Of a stretch of DNA of 64,000 nucleotides, positions 10,502 to 19,411 are shown piece by piece (positions within the stretch are counted from its first letter, which is position 1; every line of letters begins with the position of its first letter). A model generated the notes under the pieces. The model made no database searches. It saw nothing but the letters and a program-made list of their open reading frames with translations, and was not told the origin of the DNA. The translations under genes were made by a program, and so were the position numbers. This DNA comes from an uncultured Eubacteriales bacterium (GTDB taxonomy: Bacteria; Bacillota; Clostridia; Oscillospirales; Acutalibacteraceae), in assembly GCA_934728355.1 (NCBI GenBank), contig CAKVEA010000002.1, positions 62,001 to 126,000 of the forward strand, given 5' to 3'.

Positions 10502-11098
10502 GTGCTTTGTGAAATAAAAAAAATAAGTAGAAAATTAACTTTTTTGGCATTAAGCTTGTTTGTTTCCATAATTTTTTATTTTATAACATCCATAGCCTAT
10601 AAATCAGTTTTAAAATTTATGTATCCATTGAAACACAAAGACTCCGTGATCAAAGCTTCTCAAAAATACAATGTAAACAAAGAACTGATATTCGCAGTAA
10701 TTAAATGCGAAAGCGGGTTTGATTATAAAGCTTGCTCACATGCAAATGCAAAAGGCCTTATGCAGATAACCCCAGAAACTTTCAACTGGCTTAAATCTTG
10801 TTATACACATGAAGACAATCTTCAAGAGTCAGATCTTGAAGATCCGGATATAAATATATCTTACGGTACACTTTTCATTTCAATATTAAATAAAAAATAT
10901 AAAAGTAAAAGCGCCGTTTTAAGTGCATATAATGCCGGAATGTCTATAGTATCCAAATGGCTTTCAAATAAAGATTACTCCAAAGATGGGCTGAGTATTG
11001 ATAATATTCCTTATGAAGAGACAAGGAAATACGTAGCTAGAGTAAAAAAAGCAGAAAACATTTACAAAAAACTATACTTTAATGAAGGAGATTGTTAA
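10502..11098 (+). CDS. Membrane-anchored lytic transglycosylase (SLT family)
   Basis: It cleaves peptidoglycan glycan strands. One N-terminal hydrophobic segment (about 13-33) anchors it outside the membrane. The GH23 fold motifs are clear: KCESGFDYKA with the catalytic Glu, AKGLMQITPETF, SYGTLFIS and LSAYNAGMSIV. Length is 198. The start is uncertain: GTG 10502 lies within the G-rich ribosome site (GGGGGGTG, 10497-10504), and an in-frame ATA at 10514 would be better spaced. It is cotranscribed with, and slightly upstream of, the M18 aminopeptidase. Confidence 0.88.
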   Translation: MLCEIKKISRKLTFLALSLFVSIIFYFITSIAYKSVLKFMYPLKHKDSVIKASQKYNVNKELIFAVIKCESGFDYKACSHANAKGLMQITPETFNWLKSCYTHEDNLQESDLEDPDINISYGTLFISILNKKYKSKSAVLSAYNAGMSIVSKWLSNKDYSKDGLSIDNIPYEETRKYVARVKKAENIYKKLYFNEGDC

Positions 11099-11100
11099 TT

Positions 11101-12495
11101 ATGAAAAATGAAATTGAATCCTTAAAAGAAAAATTATTTGCAAGAAGAAAAAACGGAGGTGCTGTACTTTCTGAAGAAGAAATAAAAAAAGCTGATAGTT
11201 TCAGCATTGGATATAAAGACTTTTTGAACAAATCCAAAACAGAAAGAGAAGCTGTAAAATATACTTTAGAAAAAATTAGAAAGTTAGGATTTGTAGAATT
11301 TTCAAAAGAAAATAAATACCGTGCAGGAGACAAAATATATTTTATAAATCGCGATAGAAATATAGCTCTCTGTAAAATAGGTAAAAACGGTCTTAAAAAC
11401 GGAGCACGTATTGCGATTTCACACATCGATGCGCCCAGACTTGATTTAAAACCAAATCCCTTAATGGAAAATAAAGAACTTGCAATGTTTAAAACACATT
11501 ATTACGGAGGAATCAAAAAATATCAATGGACAACTATCCCGCTTTCTTTACATGGAAGAATAGTTAAAAAAGACGGAAGTTATGTTGATATAGTTGTCGG
11601 CGAAAACGATGATGAACCATGTTTTTGCATAAGTGACTTACTTCCTCATTTAGCAAAAGAACAAATGACCAAAAAAATGTCTGAGGTCATAACTGGAGAA
11701 AATTTAAATGTTTTAATAGGAAGCATGCCTTTTAAAAATGATTCGGGATCTGAGCTTGTAAAACTTAATATATTAAAAATATTAAATGAAAAATATGGAA
11801 TAGTTGAAGAAGATTTAATTTCTTCGGATTTAGAATTTGTTCCTGCTATGAAAGCAAGAGATATAGGATTTGACAGGAGTTTAATCGGAGGCTACGCTCA
11901 TGATGATCGTTGCTGCGCATATCCCTGCGTTCAAGCTTTACTTGAAAGTAATATTCCCAATGAAACATCAATAGTATTTTTGACCGATAAAGAAGAAATT
12001 GGAAGTGACGGAAATACAGGAATGAAATCACATTTTCTGAAATATTTCATTGAAGATTTATCTGAAAGTGAAGGACTTAAAGTAAGAGATGTTTTAGGTA
12101 AGTCAAAATGTCTTTCCGCTGACGTAAATGCAGCGTTCGATCCAACATATGCAAGTTCTTTTGAAGAATTTAACAGCTCATTTATAAATAGAGGAGTAGT
12201 AGTTACAAAATATACCGGCAGTGGCGGAAAATACAGCACATCTGATGCTTCAGCAGAATTCACAGGTGAAATTTTAAAAATTTTTAATGACAATAATGTA
12301 TTATGGCAAAGCGGAGAATTAGGAAAAGTAGACAATGGTGGCGGTGGAACAATAGCCATGTATATTGCAAACTGGAATATAGATGTTATAGACATCGGCG
12401 TGCCGGTCCTTTCTATGCATGCACCATATGAAATAATATCAAAAATAGACCTTTATATGACCTATAAAGCGGTTTTATCCTTCTTTGAAAGATAA
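11101..12495 (+). CDS. M18 family zinc aminopeptidase
   Basis: A cytoplasmic dinuclear zinc aminopeptidase removing N-terminal residues, often acidic ones in this family. Likely metal ligands are in SHIDAPRLD, TDKEEIGSDG and SMHAPYE, all intact; HDDRCCAYP is also family-typical. Length is 464. AAGGAG ends 10 bases before ATG 11101; a TTG at 11092 is too close to that site. It follows the transglycosylase directly. Confidence 0.93.
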   Translation: MKNEIESLKEKLFARRKNGGAVLSEEEIKKADSFSIGYKDFLNKSKTEREAVKYTLEKIRKLGFVEFSKENKYRAGDKIYFINRDRNIALCKIGKNGLKNGARIAISHIDAPRLDLKPNPLMENKELAMFKTHYYGGIKKYQWTTIPLSLHGRIVKKDGSYVDIVVGENDDEPCFCISDLLPHLAKEQMTKKMSEVITGENLNVLIGSMPFKNDSGSELVKLNILKILNEKYGIVEEDLISSDLEFVPAMKARDIGFDRSLIGGYAHDDRCCAYPCVQALLESNIPNETSIVFLTDKEEIGSDGNTGMKSHFLKYFIEDLSESEGLKVRDVLGKSKCLSADVNAAFDPTYASSFEEFNSSFINRGVVVTKYTGSGGKYSTSDASAEFTGEILKIFNDNNVLWQSGELGKVDNGGGGTIAMYIANWNIDVIDIGVPVLSMHAPYEIISKIDLYMTYKAVLSFFER

Positions 12496-12517
12496 TCATG
12501 AAAAGAGGTGACCTTCA

Positions 12518-13228
12518 ATAAAAAAAGAAGAAAAGAAACCAATCAATATACATGCAAACCACCGACAAAGAATAAAAAATAAATACAAATTGCACGGACT
12601 TGATGTTTTTGAAGAGCATGAAATACTTGAAATGGCTTTATTCTATTGCATGCCAAGAAAAGATACAAACGAACTTGCTCATAAACTTATTTATTCTTTC
12701 GGATCAATAAATGATGTTATGGATGCCCCTTTCTCCGCTATAAAAGACATTGAAGGTGCCGGTGAAGAAACTGCTTGTTTTCTAAAATTTTTGGTAGATA
12801 TTGTAAGAGTTTACATGCAAAATAAGAAATCTGTGAAAAATACCTTTAGATCAAGAGAAGAGCTTAACGACAGGCTCTCTCTTAAATTTATAGGTAGAAG
12901 TAACGAAGCTGTTGCTATAATGTTAATTGATGCTAAAAGTAAAATTGTCTATGAAGGTATTATTAGTCAGGGATCTCATAACAACGTTGACATTTATTTA
13001 AGAAAGATTATTGAGCTTATAGTACTTTATAATGCATCCGCCATAGTTTTTGCTCATAATCATCCAAGTGGACTTGCTCTTCCCTCTAAGCAAGATATAA
13101 TAACTACTAAAAAACTTAAAAATATTTTCGATAATATGAATATCACTTTTATCGATCATATTATTGTAGCAGATGACGATTACATTTCTTTTGTTGATTG
13201 TAAAATCCCTGCCATTTTCGGTAAATAA
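12518..13228 (+). CDS. radC: RadC-family JAB/MPN domain protein, probable ATA start
   Basis: RadC proteins have an N-terminal helix-hairpin-helix-like part and a C-terminal JAMM metalloprotease-like fold. Here FAHNHPSG...KQD carries the H-x-H...D metal motif. The family N-terminus (HANHRQRIKNKY, then GLDVFEEHEILEMALF) begins well before the first conventional start (TTG 12590). The frame is open only back to a TGA at 12509. The only codon suitably placed behind GAGGTGA is ATA at 12518, giving 236 residues, the normal length. Biological role of the family is unsettled despite the DNA-repair name. Confidence 0.85.
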   Translation: MKKEEKKPINIHANHRQRIKNKYKLHGLDVFEEHEILEMALFYCMPRKDTNELAHKLIYSFGSINDVMDAPFSAIKDIEGAGEETACFLKFLVDIVRVYMQNKKSVKNTFRSREELNDRLSLKFIGRSNEAVAIMLIDAKSKIVYEGIISQGSHNNVDIYLRKIIELIVLYNASAIVFAHNHPSGLALPSKQDIITTKKLKNIFDNMNITFIDHIIVADDDYISFVDCKIPAIFGK

Positions 13229-13278
13229 TATTAATTAAAATTACATAAATATCATTTTTAAATATTGGTCATAAATAT

Positions 13279-13309
13279 ATCCACCCTTTATTTAAGGGTG
13301 GATTTTTTT
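13279..13309 (+). terminator. Intrinsic terminator between radC and argS
   Basis: ATCCACCCTT and AAGGGTGGAT form a perfect stem with a short loop, followed on the + strand by a long T run. It ends the prfA-radC operon; on the minus strand it may also help to end argS. Confidence 0.85.
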
Positions 13310-13313
13310 ATTT

Positions 13314-14975
13314 TTATTGCTGCATAAATTCCGGTGACTCTACTTTCATCATATCAAGTATATTTTTAATCATTATTCTAACACAGTCACATAAAAAGAG
13401 TCTTGCTTCACTCAAATTTTTATTTTCAGAAATCACTTTGCAAGAAGAATAAAATTTGTGAAATAATCCTGCTAAACTTATAACAAATCGGGTTATTTTA
13501 GTAGGATCATAATTTTTAGCTGCTCTAACAAGTTCCGAAGGATAAAGACTCATATAATATATAAGTTTTTTCTCTGATTCATGCGTTAAAAGATTTAAAT
13601 TTTCACCGCTAAAACTATACTTTTCTTTTTCTACAGATTTAAAAATACTGCATATTCTGGCATAAGCATATTGAACATAATAAACCGGATTCTGAAAATC
13701 TTTTGAAATAGCTAAATCAAGATCGAAATCCATTCCGGAAGAAGCCTCATGAGTATTAAAAATAAATCTAGCTGCATCTGCTCCCACTTCATTTATTAAA
13801 TCAGAAAGCTGAACAGACTTTCCGCTCCTTTTGCTCATTCTGTAAGGCTCTCCATCTTTAATAAGTCTTACAAGCTGAACTAAAATAACATGTAATCTGT
13901 TTCTATTTATACCTAAAGCTTCCATAGAGCATTTCATACGTTCAACATGCCCATGGTGGTCGGCACCCCAAATATCAATGCATGTATCAAATTTTCTACC
14001 TGCAAATTTATTGTAATGATACGCAATATCTGCAGCAAAATACGTTGGGATACCATTACTTCTTATTAAAACTTCATCCTTTTCATTACCGAACATAGAT
14101 GCTTTATACCAAATGCTGCCGTCTTTTTCATAAGTCAACCCTTTAGATGAAAGCAAATCCACAATTTCCTTGACCTTTCCTTGATTATGAAGATCGCTTT
14201 CATAAAACCAGTTATCATAAATGATTTTATACTTTTTCATGTCATCTTGCATACGTTTTATATTCTTGGGAAGGGCAAAATCAACAAGAGCTTTTATTCT
14301 TGTTTTTTCATCACTGGAAATAAACTTATCCTTATGAATATCAAAAAATTCGTGTGCCAATTCTTTTATATCTTCTCCATGATAAGCATTTTCAGGCATT
14401 TCGGCAGAAGATTCTCCCAAGCAAATTTGCTTGTACCTAACATCTAAAGACATACCGAACTTTTCAATTTGATTTCCTGCATCATTAACATAAAATTCTT
14501 TATAAGTATTGTATCCGCAAGCATTTAGAACTTCGGCTAAACAATCACCAAGAGCTCCAAGCCTTGCATTTCCCATATGCATAGGGCCCGTTGGGTTTGC
14601 GGAAACAAATTCTATCATTACTTTTTTTCCGTTTCCCATTTTACTTTTTCCGTAATTCTCACCATAACTTTTTATTTCTTTCAAAGAATCTGAAAAAAAA
14701 TCTTTAGAAAGAAAAAAATTAATAAATCCGGGTCCTGCAACTTCAATTTTGTCAACAAATTTAATTTTTGAATTCAGTTTAGAAGCAATATTTTCAGCTA
14801 TTGTTCTTGGAGACATCTTTAAATATTTTGCAGAAAGGAGTGCAACATTTGAAGAAAGATCCCCATGATTTTCATCTGCTGGAATTTCAACATCAAAATT
14901 TTCTATCTGAGTATTATTTATAATACTTTTTATTTCTGTTTTTATATTTTCTATAACATTCTCAAGTAAATACAT
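13314..14975 (-). CDS. argS: Arginyl-tRNA synthetase
   Basis: A class I synthetase charging tRNA-Arg. The N-terminal Arg-tRNA synthetase domain (ENVIENIKTEIKSI...) is followed by the HIGH-like box PTGPMHMGN and the KMSKS-like box YRMSKRSGKSV, then the anticodon-binding C-terminal domain ending VESPEFMQQ. Length (553) is normal. It is the last gene of the murI-ywiB-argS operon; no T-box leader is visible, and the promoter lies upstream of murI. Confidence 0.97.
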   Translation of the reverse strand: MYLLENVIENIKTEIKSIINNTQIENFDVEIPADENHGDLSSNVALLSAKYLKMSPRTIAENIASKLNSKIKFVDKIEVAGPGFINFFLSKDFFSDSLKEIKSYGENYGKSKMGNGKKVMIEFVSANPTGPMHMGNARLGALGDCLAEVLNACGYNTYKEFYVNDAGNQIEKFGMSLDVRYKQICLGESSAEMPENAYHGEDIKELAHEFFDIHKDKFISSDEKTRIKALVDFALPKNIKRMQDDMKKYKIIYDNWFYESDLHNQGKVKEIVDLLSSKGLTYEKDGSIWYKASMFGNEKDEVLIRSNGIPTYFAADIAYHYNKFAGRKFDTCIDIWGADHHGHVERMKCSMEALGINRNRLHVILVQLVRLIKDGEPYRMSKRSGKSVQLSDLINEVGADAARFIFNTHEASSGMDFDLDLAISKDFQNPVYYVQYAYARICSIFKSVEKEKYSFSGENLNLLTHESEKKLIYYMSLYPSELVRAAKNYDPTKITRFVISLAGLFHKFYSSCKVISENKNLSEARLFLCDCVRIMIKNILDMMKVESPEFMQQ

Positions 14976-14993
14976 AAAATAAAAATCTCCTAG

Positions 14994-15416
14994 TTATTTA
15001 TTAATTTTTTCAACGTTTACCGTAACATCCATAACATTTAAAAGCTCCGTATTAAAATTTATAGAATAGCTCACATTGAGGCTCCCACCAAAATCTTCAA
15101 GTTCATCTTTTATATCATGGGTATAAACATTCATAGTAATTAAGCCATAATCAGTGTAGTAAGGGCTATAATGTCTTAAACCTTTTTCAAGAATAATTTT
15201 AGTTTGATACTTTTTGTTTTTAGTTAGAGAAACCAAATTCTTTTCAACTCTTATAACACAAAAAGAGTAATTATTCGGGTTTCCTTCTTCATACTCTTTA
15301 TAAATTATATATTTTTTATTTCCTTTTGTTATATAATCTCCAAAATAAGTAACTTCCAAATTTTCTCCGTTTTCCAAAGATGATGACTTTACTTTTATAA
15401 GATAATTCTCTTTAAT
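14994..15416 (-). CDS. DUF1934 (YwiB-like) beta-barrel protein, probable ATT start
   Basis: A small protein of the YwiB/DUF1934 family, found beside argS in many Firmicutes as here. Function is unknown; the fold is lipocalin-like. The family N-terminal strand (ENYLIKVKSSSLENGE) lies upstream of any ATG/GTG, and the first conventional start (TTG 15377) would remove it. GAGGAG at 15424-15429 stands 7 bases before an in-frame ATT at 15414-15416, giving 140 residues and a 5-base overlap with the murI end. I therefore choose ATT. Confidence 0.75.
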   Translation of the reverse strand: MKENYLIKVKSSSLENGENLEVTYFGDYITKGNKKYIIYKEYEEGNPNNYSFCVIRVEKNLVSLTKNKKYQTKIILEKGLRHYSPYYTDYGLITMNVYTHDIKDELEDFGGSLNVSYSINFNTELLNVMDVTVNVEKINK

Positions 15417-16233
15417 TTTTAATCTCCTCCTCAGTTAAATTCACACAGCTGACATTTGAAGATATATCATTACCCAAAAATATCTTAGCAACACTTAAAA
15501 ACTCAGTTCTCTTGGAACTAACATAAAATTCTTGGTACCCTAATTCATTACTATCTGTATTCAAATTTTTGTTTTTCAAAAATTTCGAAAGAGAAACAGC
15601 TGCTTCTTTTCCTGAATCTATTAAATTTATATTTTCCCCGAAAATACCTTTGATAACGCCTGAAACTACGGAATAATGAGTGCATCCCAAAATAATAGTA
15701 TCTACATTTTTTTCAAGCAGTGGAGTTATGTATTCTTCAAGAGTATCTTTTAGCTTTCTATTTTCAAAATCTACATTTCCATTTTCTATTAACGAAGCAA
15801 GTTGAGGGCAGGCTTTTTGATAACAATCAATATCATTATTCAATTTATAAAGTTCTTTTCGATAAGAATGGCTTTTAATTGTAGCACTTGTTCCTAAAAT
15901 TCCTATTTTATTATTTTCAGTCATTTTAAGTGCTGCACGACACGCAGGTTTTATTACTCCTATAATACTTTCAGAAGAACTTTGAATTAAATTCATATAT
16001 GAGCTAGCCGTACCACATGCAGCTAAAACAGCTTTAACGTTTTTAGATTTTAAAAAATTCAAGTCTTTATTTATAAATTCAACTATTTCTTCTCTGCTTT
16101 TATTTCCGTAAGGCATATTAGCGGTATCTGCTAAATAAATTACATTTTCAAAAGGCATAATACTTTTTAGTGCTTTCAGAGCCGTTAATCCTCCCACTCC
16201 CGAGTCAAAGACCCCAATAGGCCGATTGTCCAT
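15412..16233 (-). CDS. murI: Glutamate racemase
   Basis: It interconverts L- and D-glutamate for peptidoglycan. Family motifs IGVFDSGVGGLT and YLADTANMPYG are present, and the two catalytic cysteines are in AACGTAS (Cys73) and LGCTHYS (Cys184). Length is 273. I use ATG 16233 behind AAAGGGGG rather than the TTG immediately before it. First gene of the operon with the YwiB-like gene and argS. Confidence 0.96.
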   Translation of the reverse strand: MDNRPIGVFDSGVGGLTALKALKSIMPFENVIYLADTANMPYGNKSREEIVEFINKDLNFLKSKNVKAVLAACGTASSYMNLIQSSSESIIGVIKPACRAALKMTENNKIGILGTSATIKSHSYRKELYKLNNDIDCYQKACPQLASLIENGNVDFENRKLKDTLEEYITPLLEKNVDTIILGCTHYSVVSGVIKGIFGENINLIDSGKEAAVSLSKFLKNKNLNTDSNELGYQEFYVSSKRTEFLSVAKIFLGNDISSNVSCVNLTEEEIKN

Positions 16234-16280
16234 CAAACTATCCCCCTTTTTGCAATTTATTAGGTAAAAGCTATATATTG

Positions 16281-16309
16281 ATTTTATACAAAATATATGC
16301 GTATGTCAA
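16281..16309 (-). promoter_or_regulatory. Promoter of murI-ywiB-argS
   Basis: On the minus strand a consensus TTGACA (16304-16309) and TAAAAT (16281-16286) are spaced by 17 bases, about 48 bases before the murI start. Confidence 0.75.
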
Positions 16310-16354
16310 ACGTTCTCAGCCAGTCTTATCTTTTACTAAAATAAATAATAAAAA

Positions 16355-16384
16355 CCGCACGATAACTATACACATTCATGCGGC
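16355..16384 (-). terminator. Terminator after the asparaginase gene
   Basis: On the minus strand CCGCATGA pairs with TCGTGCGG (one G-U pair), followed by TTTTTATTATT, just past the stop at 16392. Confidence 0.75.
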
Positions 16385-16391
16385 GATGGTT

Positions 16392-17375
16392 TTAATAAAT
16401 ATTAAACATTTTTTGAATTTCTACCGGATCATTAGTGATTGTTAAAGCAAGAGAAAGCAAGATTCTAGCCTTTTGCGGATTTAAATTATCGGAATAAATT
16501 CCGTTTTCATCTACTTTTTCTGTACCACCGGATACCAAACCGTTACCTATTCGTGAACTTCTCACTACAGGAAAACCTTTTTTCATAAGTTTATTAATTT
16601 TCTCAGTAAATTCTGCACTTACGCCTGCACAACCGGCTCCTGCGATAACAATTCCATCTGAATTTTCTGATACTGCATCAAGAATAGATTCATCAGCACC
16701 TATATAAAAATATACTATTTCTACTTTAGGTATTTCTGAAATTGAAGAAATATCAAACTGAGTTTGATAAGTGTGTTTTTTTGTAGATTGATTATAGAAA
16801 AAAGGTTTTTCATAATGCATATAACCTAAACATCCGATATCTTTTTGGCTAAAAGCTTGTGTTCTGAAAGTATTTATTTTACTTACATCTCTTGCACCGT
16901 AAATTCCATCAGAAAGAGTAACTAAAACCCCTTTCCCATAAGATTCATTATTTGCAGCAAGTGCAACAGCTTGGTACAAATTTAATGGTCCGTCGGCACT
17001 GATAGCTGTACCCGGTCTCATTGATCCTGTTAAAACCACAGGTTTTTTAGTATTAAGAGTTAAATTTAAAAAATATGCTGTTTCTTCTAAAGTGTCTGTG
17101 CCATGAGTAATAACAAACCCATCAAAATTTTCTTTTTCGGCTATTTCATTTATCTGCTGTGACAAATATTTAAGATCATCCATTTTTAAATCACAGCTGT
17201 CTGTTTCAAACATATCAATACATTTTATATTTGCAAGAGATTTTATATAAGGAATTTTTTCAACTAAATTACTTATTTTCACCTGAGCGGATTTATAGTC
17301 ACCTGTGACACCTTCTTTTCCTTCTCCGGCTATTGTACCTCCAGTACCTATTATTAATATACTTTTTTTATTCAT
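16392..17375 (-). CDS. L-asparaginase
   Basis: It hydrolyses asparagine to aspartate and ammonia. Both threonine motifs are present: TGGTIAG at 11-17 and HGTDTLEETA near residue 90. DGPLNLYQA and the C-terminal VVRSSRIGNG stretch also fit. At 327 residues with no signal peptide it should be cytoplasmic. It is a single-gene unit with its own terminator; a TATAAT at 17404-17409 lies upstream on the minus strand but I see no clear -35. Confidence 0.94.
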   Translation of the reverse strand: MNKKSILIIGTGGTIAGEGKEGVTGDYKSAQVKISNLVEKIPYIKSLANIKCIDMFETDSCDLKMDDLKYLSQQINEIAEKENFDGFVITHGTDTLEETAYFLNLTLNTKKPVVLTGSMRPGTAISADGPLNLYQAVALAANNESYGKGVLVTLSDGIYGARDVSKINTFRTQAFSQKDIGCLGYMHYEKPFFYNQSTKKHTYQTQFDISSISEIPKVEIVYFYIGADESILDAVSENSDGIVIAGAGCAGVSAEFTEKINKLMKKGFPVVRSSRIGNGLVSGGTEKVDENGIYSDNLNPQKARILLSLALTITNDPVEIQKMFNIY

Positions 17376-17521
17376 CCGTTAAAACCCCTCTCGATTTAAC
17401 TATATTATACTGTTTTTATATTACCATATAATTTAAAAAATATCACTAATATTTGTTTTTTAAAATAACAATCATATTAATCATTATCATTTTATGATAT
17501 AAATAACAAAAAAGCTTCTTT

Positions 17522-17543
17522 CCGGAAGCTTCTTTTAAAATTA
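17522..17543. terminator. Hairpin after the ftsL region, readable on both strands
   Basis: Inverted repeat AAGCTTC/GAAGCTT with a 6-base loop. On the minus strand it is followed by a T run, so it probably ends the rsmH-ftsL unit. Confidence 0.7.
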
Positions 17544-17549
17544 CTTTTA

Positions 17550-17804
17550 TTAGTGTCTTTTACTACGTGCCCACTCAACAACTAATGCTATTGTTATTGC
17601 CATTACGGTTGCTACTCCAAAACCTGCAACGAACTATAACAAACGTGTTGTTGCCGATGATAATAACGGTTTTTTCCTTTTAGTTCTTATTACTGTAACG
17701 TTTTCATCATCAAAATAAGTATTGATTACATTAGCTTTTAAATCACTTATCCCTTTGACATTCCCGAATATGCTATGTAATTTATCCACCAGAAATTCTA
17801 CCAA
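17550..17804 (-). pseudogene. Small membrane protein gene interrupted by an in-frame TAG
   Basis: A frame runs from a start near 17804 (TTG behind TGAGG; ATG at 17816 is also possible) for 56-60 codons, ending ...SSATTRLL at an amber codon. Without any frame change it continues for 27 codons that read as one transmembrane helix and a charged end: FVAGFGVATVMAITIALVVE then WARSKRH, stopping at TAA 17550. The terminator follows 7 bases later, so the whole stretch looks like one gene. It could be a nonsense pseudogene, an amber-readthrough gene, or a soluble 56-60 residue protein. RF1 is present and TAG ends another gene, so I favour a nonsense mutation. Family not recognised. Confidence 0.55.
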
Positions 17805-17915
17805 GTTATTCCTCATAGGTTTTCATATTTATTATACTTTCTAAAAATTCTACATTTTTTTAATAATCCTAATTTTTTTAAAGCCGAGGTACTTGATAAT
17901 ATATATGTATAGTTA

Positions 17916-18299
17916 TTATTTTATTTCTGCTTTGTCACCTGATGAAATAGTAACTGTTTCGACACATTCTTTAGTATCTCCTTCAGTACCGGAAACATCT
18001 GTTTTACCATTTAATTTAATTTTTAATTGTTCGTTTCTGTTCTTACATTCTTCAAGTTTCCTTGATTCAATTGCTGCTTTGTCATTATATTCAACAAATT
18101 TAGCTTGTCCGAATAAAAGTCCGCCTATTGCCGCACCTGATATAAAAACCGCCGAAATACATTTACCATAAAATTTAAGCTTGTCTAATAATTTCTTTTT
18201 CCTTCTTGATTCCAAACTCGGTAATTCATAAATTTTAGTTTGATTAACTCTATCATTTTGCTCAAACATATTAAAGTCGTAAACTGTATTGTTGTACAC
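17916..18299 (-). CDS. FtsL-like cell division protein
   Basis: The position directly after rsmH, the size (127) and the layout match FtsL: a cytoplasmic charged N-terminus of about 45 residues, one membrane segment (about 48-67, ISAVFISGAAIGGLLFGQA) and a short helical extracellular part (KAAIESRKLEECKNRNEQLK). FtsL proteins are very divergent, so the call rests on context and topology. The coiled coil is short and the tail ends in a Thr/Glu-rich stretch. The start is GTG with GGAGG 11 bases upstream. Confidence 0.65.
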   Translation of the reverse strand: MYNNTVYDFNMFEQNDRVNQTKIYELPSLESRRKKKLLDKLKFYGKCISAVFISGAAIGGLLFGQAKFVEYNDKAAIESRKLEECKNRNEQLKIKLNGKTDVSGTEGDTKECVETVTISSGDKAEIK

Positions 18300-18324
18300 T
18301 TGTGCTCATGCCTCCACTACAAAA

Positions 18325-19254
18325 TTAAATTTTTTTACAAACTCGCATCTTTGCACTTCGACTTCTAAAATTATACTCTATTTCTTCATTCGACGGTAAA
18401 ATCGGCTTCCGAGTCAAAATTTTTACCTTCGGACTGTTACCGCAAACACAAACCGGAAAATCCGAAGGGCATGTACACCCCTTTTCCCAACTTTTCATTT
18501 TTTGTTTAACAATTCTGTCTTCTAAGGAATGGAAAGTTATTATTGCCATAATTCCACCGCTTCCAAGTAACTCACATGCACCTTCAAGACCCGTTTCTAA
18601 GTTTTCAAGTTCTTTATTAACGTAAATTCTTATAGCTTGAAATGTTTTTCTTGCCGGGTGCCCTGAATCTCTCTTTACTTTATAAGGAACAGATTTTTTC
18701 ACTATTTCAGCGAGTTCTTTAGTGGTACCTATTAATTTTTTTTCTCTTTCTTTAACTATCATTTTAGCTATGTTGGAAGCAAATCTTTCCTCGCCGTAAT
18801 TTTTTATAATACTCTTAAGTTCATCGTAGCTCATAAAATTAACAACATCATAAGCAGATTTTCCCTCTTTGCTCATTCTCATATCAAGATAAGCATCTTG
18901 ATTATACGAAAATCCTCTTTCGGCTTCATCGAGCTGATATGAAGAAACCCCCAAATCCAGAACTACACCATCAATTTTATGAATATCCAAATTATGTACT
19001 ATATCCAAAACATCCGAAAAATTTCCATGAACCACACTAACATTATTAAACTTACTTAGTCTTTCTTTACAAACTTCTATTGCATCAGGATCTCTGTCGA
19101 TGCATATTAATTTTCCTTTTTCCGATAATTCAGATGCTATTTTTAAAGAAAGTCCCCCGCCGCCTGCAGTTCCATCAACATATATGCCATCTTTTTTTAT
19201 TTCCAAAGCCGAAACAGTTTCGGAAAGGAGTACAGTTTTATGATTAAAATTCAA
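18325..19254 (-). CDS. rsmH: 16S rRNA (cytosine-1402-N4)-methyltransferase
   Basis: Formerly MraW. It uses SAM to methylate C1402 in the P site of the 30S subunit. The N-terminal HKTVLLSETV, the SAM-binding VDGTAGGGGLS and ICIDRDPDAI, GVVLDLGVSSYQLD, and the C-terminal ITFHSLEDRIVK and RSRSAKMRV are all typical. Length is 309. Usually mraZ precedes it; here no mraZ is seen in the 157 bases upstream. Confidence 0.97.
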   Translation of the reverse strand: MNFNHKTVLLSETVSALEIKKDGIYVDGTAGGGGLSLKIASELSEKGKLICIDRDPDAIEVCKERLSKFNNVSVVHGNFSDVLDIVHNLDIHKIDGVVLDLGVSSYQLDEAERGFSYNQDAYLDMRMSKEGKSAYDVVNFMSYDELKSIIKNYGEERFASNIAKMIVKEREKKLIGTTKELAEIVKKSVPYKVKRDSGHPARKTFQAIRIYVNKELENLETGLEGACELLGSGGIMAIITFHSLEDRIVKQKMKSWEKGCTCPSDFPVCVCGNSPKVKILTRKPILPSNEEIEYNFRSRSAKMRVCKKI

Positions 19255-19411
19255 ATATTATCTCCCTTTGTTAAGAAATTATCAAAAAATTTACCACTTT
19301 TTTTATTATACTACTATTATTTGTAGCAATTCAACCAAAATTAAACAAATTCATATGATTTCATTAATACAAACAAAAAAAAAAAAAAACAATCGAAATT
19401 TATATTAAAAA

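Noticed and set aside
13314..14975. T-box control of argS
   Set aside because: argS is the third gene of its operon and no T-box leader sequence precedes murI.
17550..17804. Genome-wide amber recoding (pyrrolysine or Gln)
   Set aside because: RF1 is intact and the sua5 gene ends in TAG, so TAG serves as an ordinary stop here.
19374..19389. Run of A residues between rsmH and pduL
   Set aside because: No hairpin accompanies it, so it is not called a terminator.
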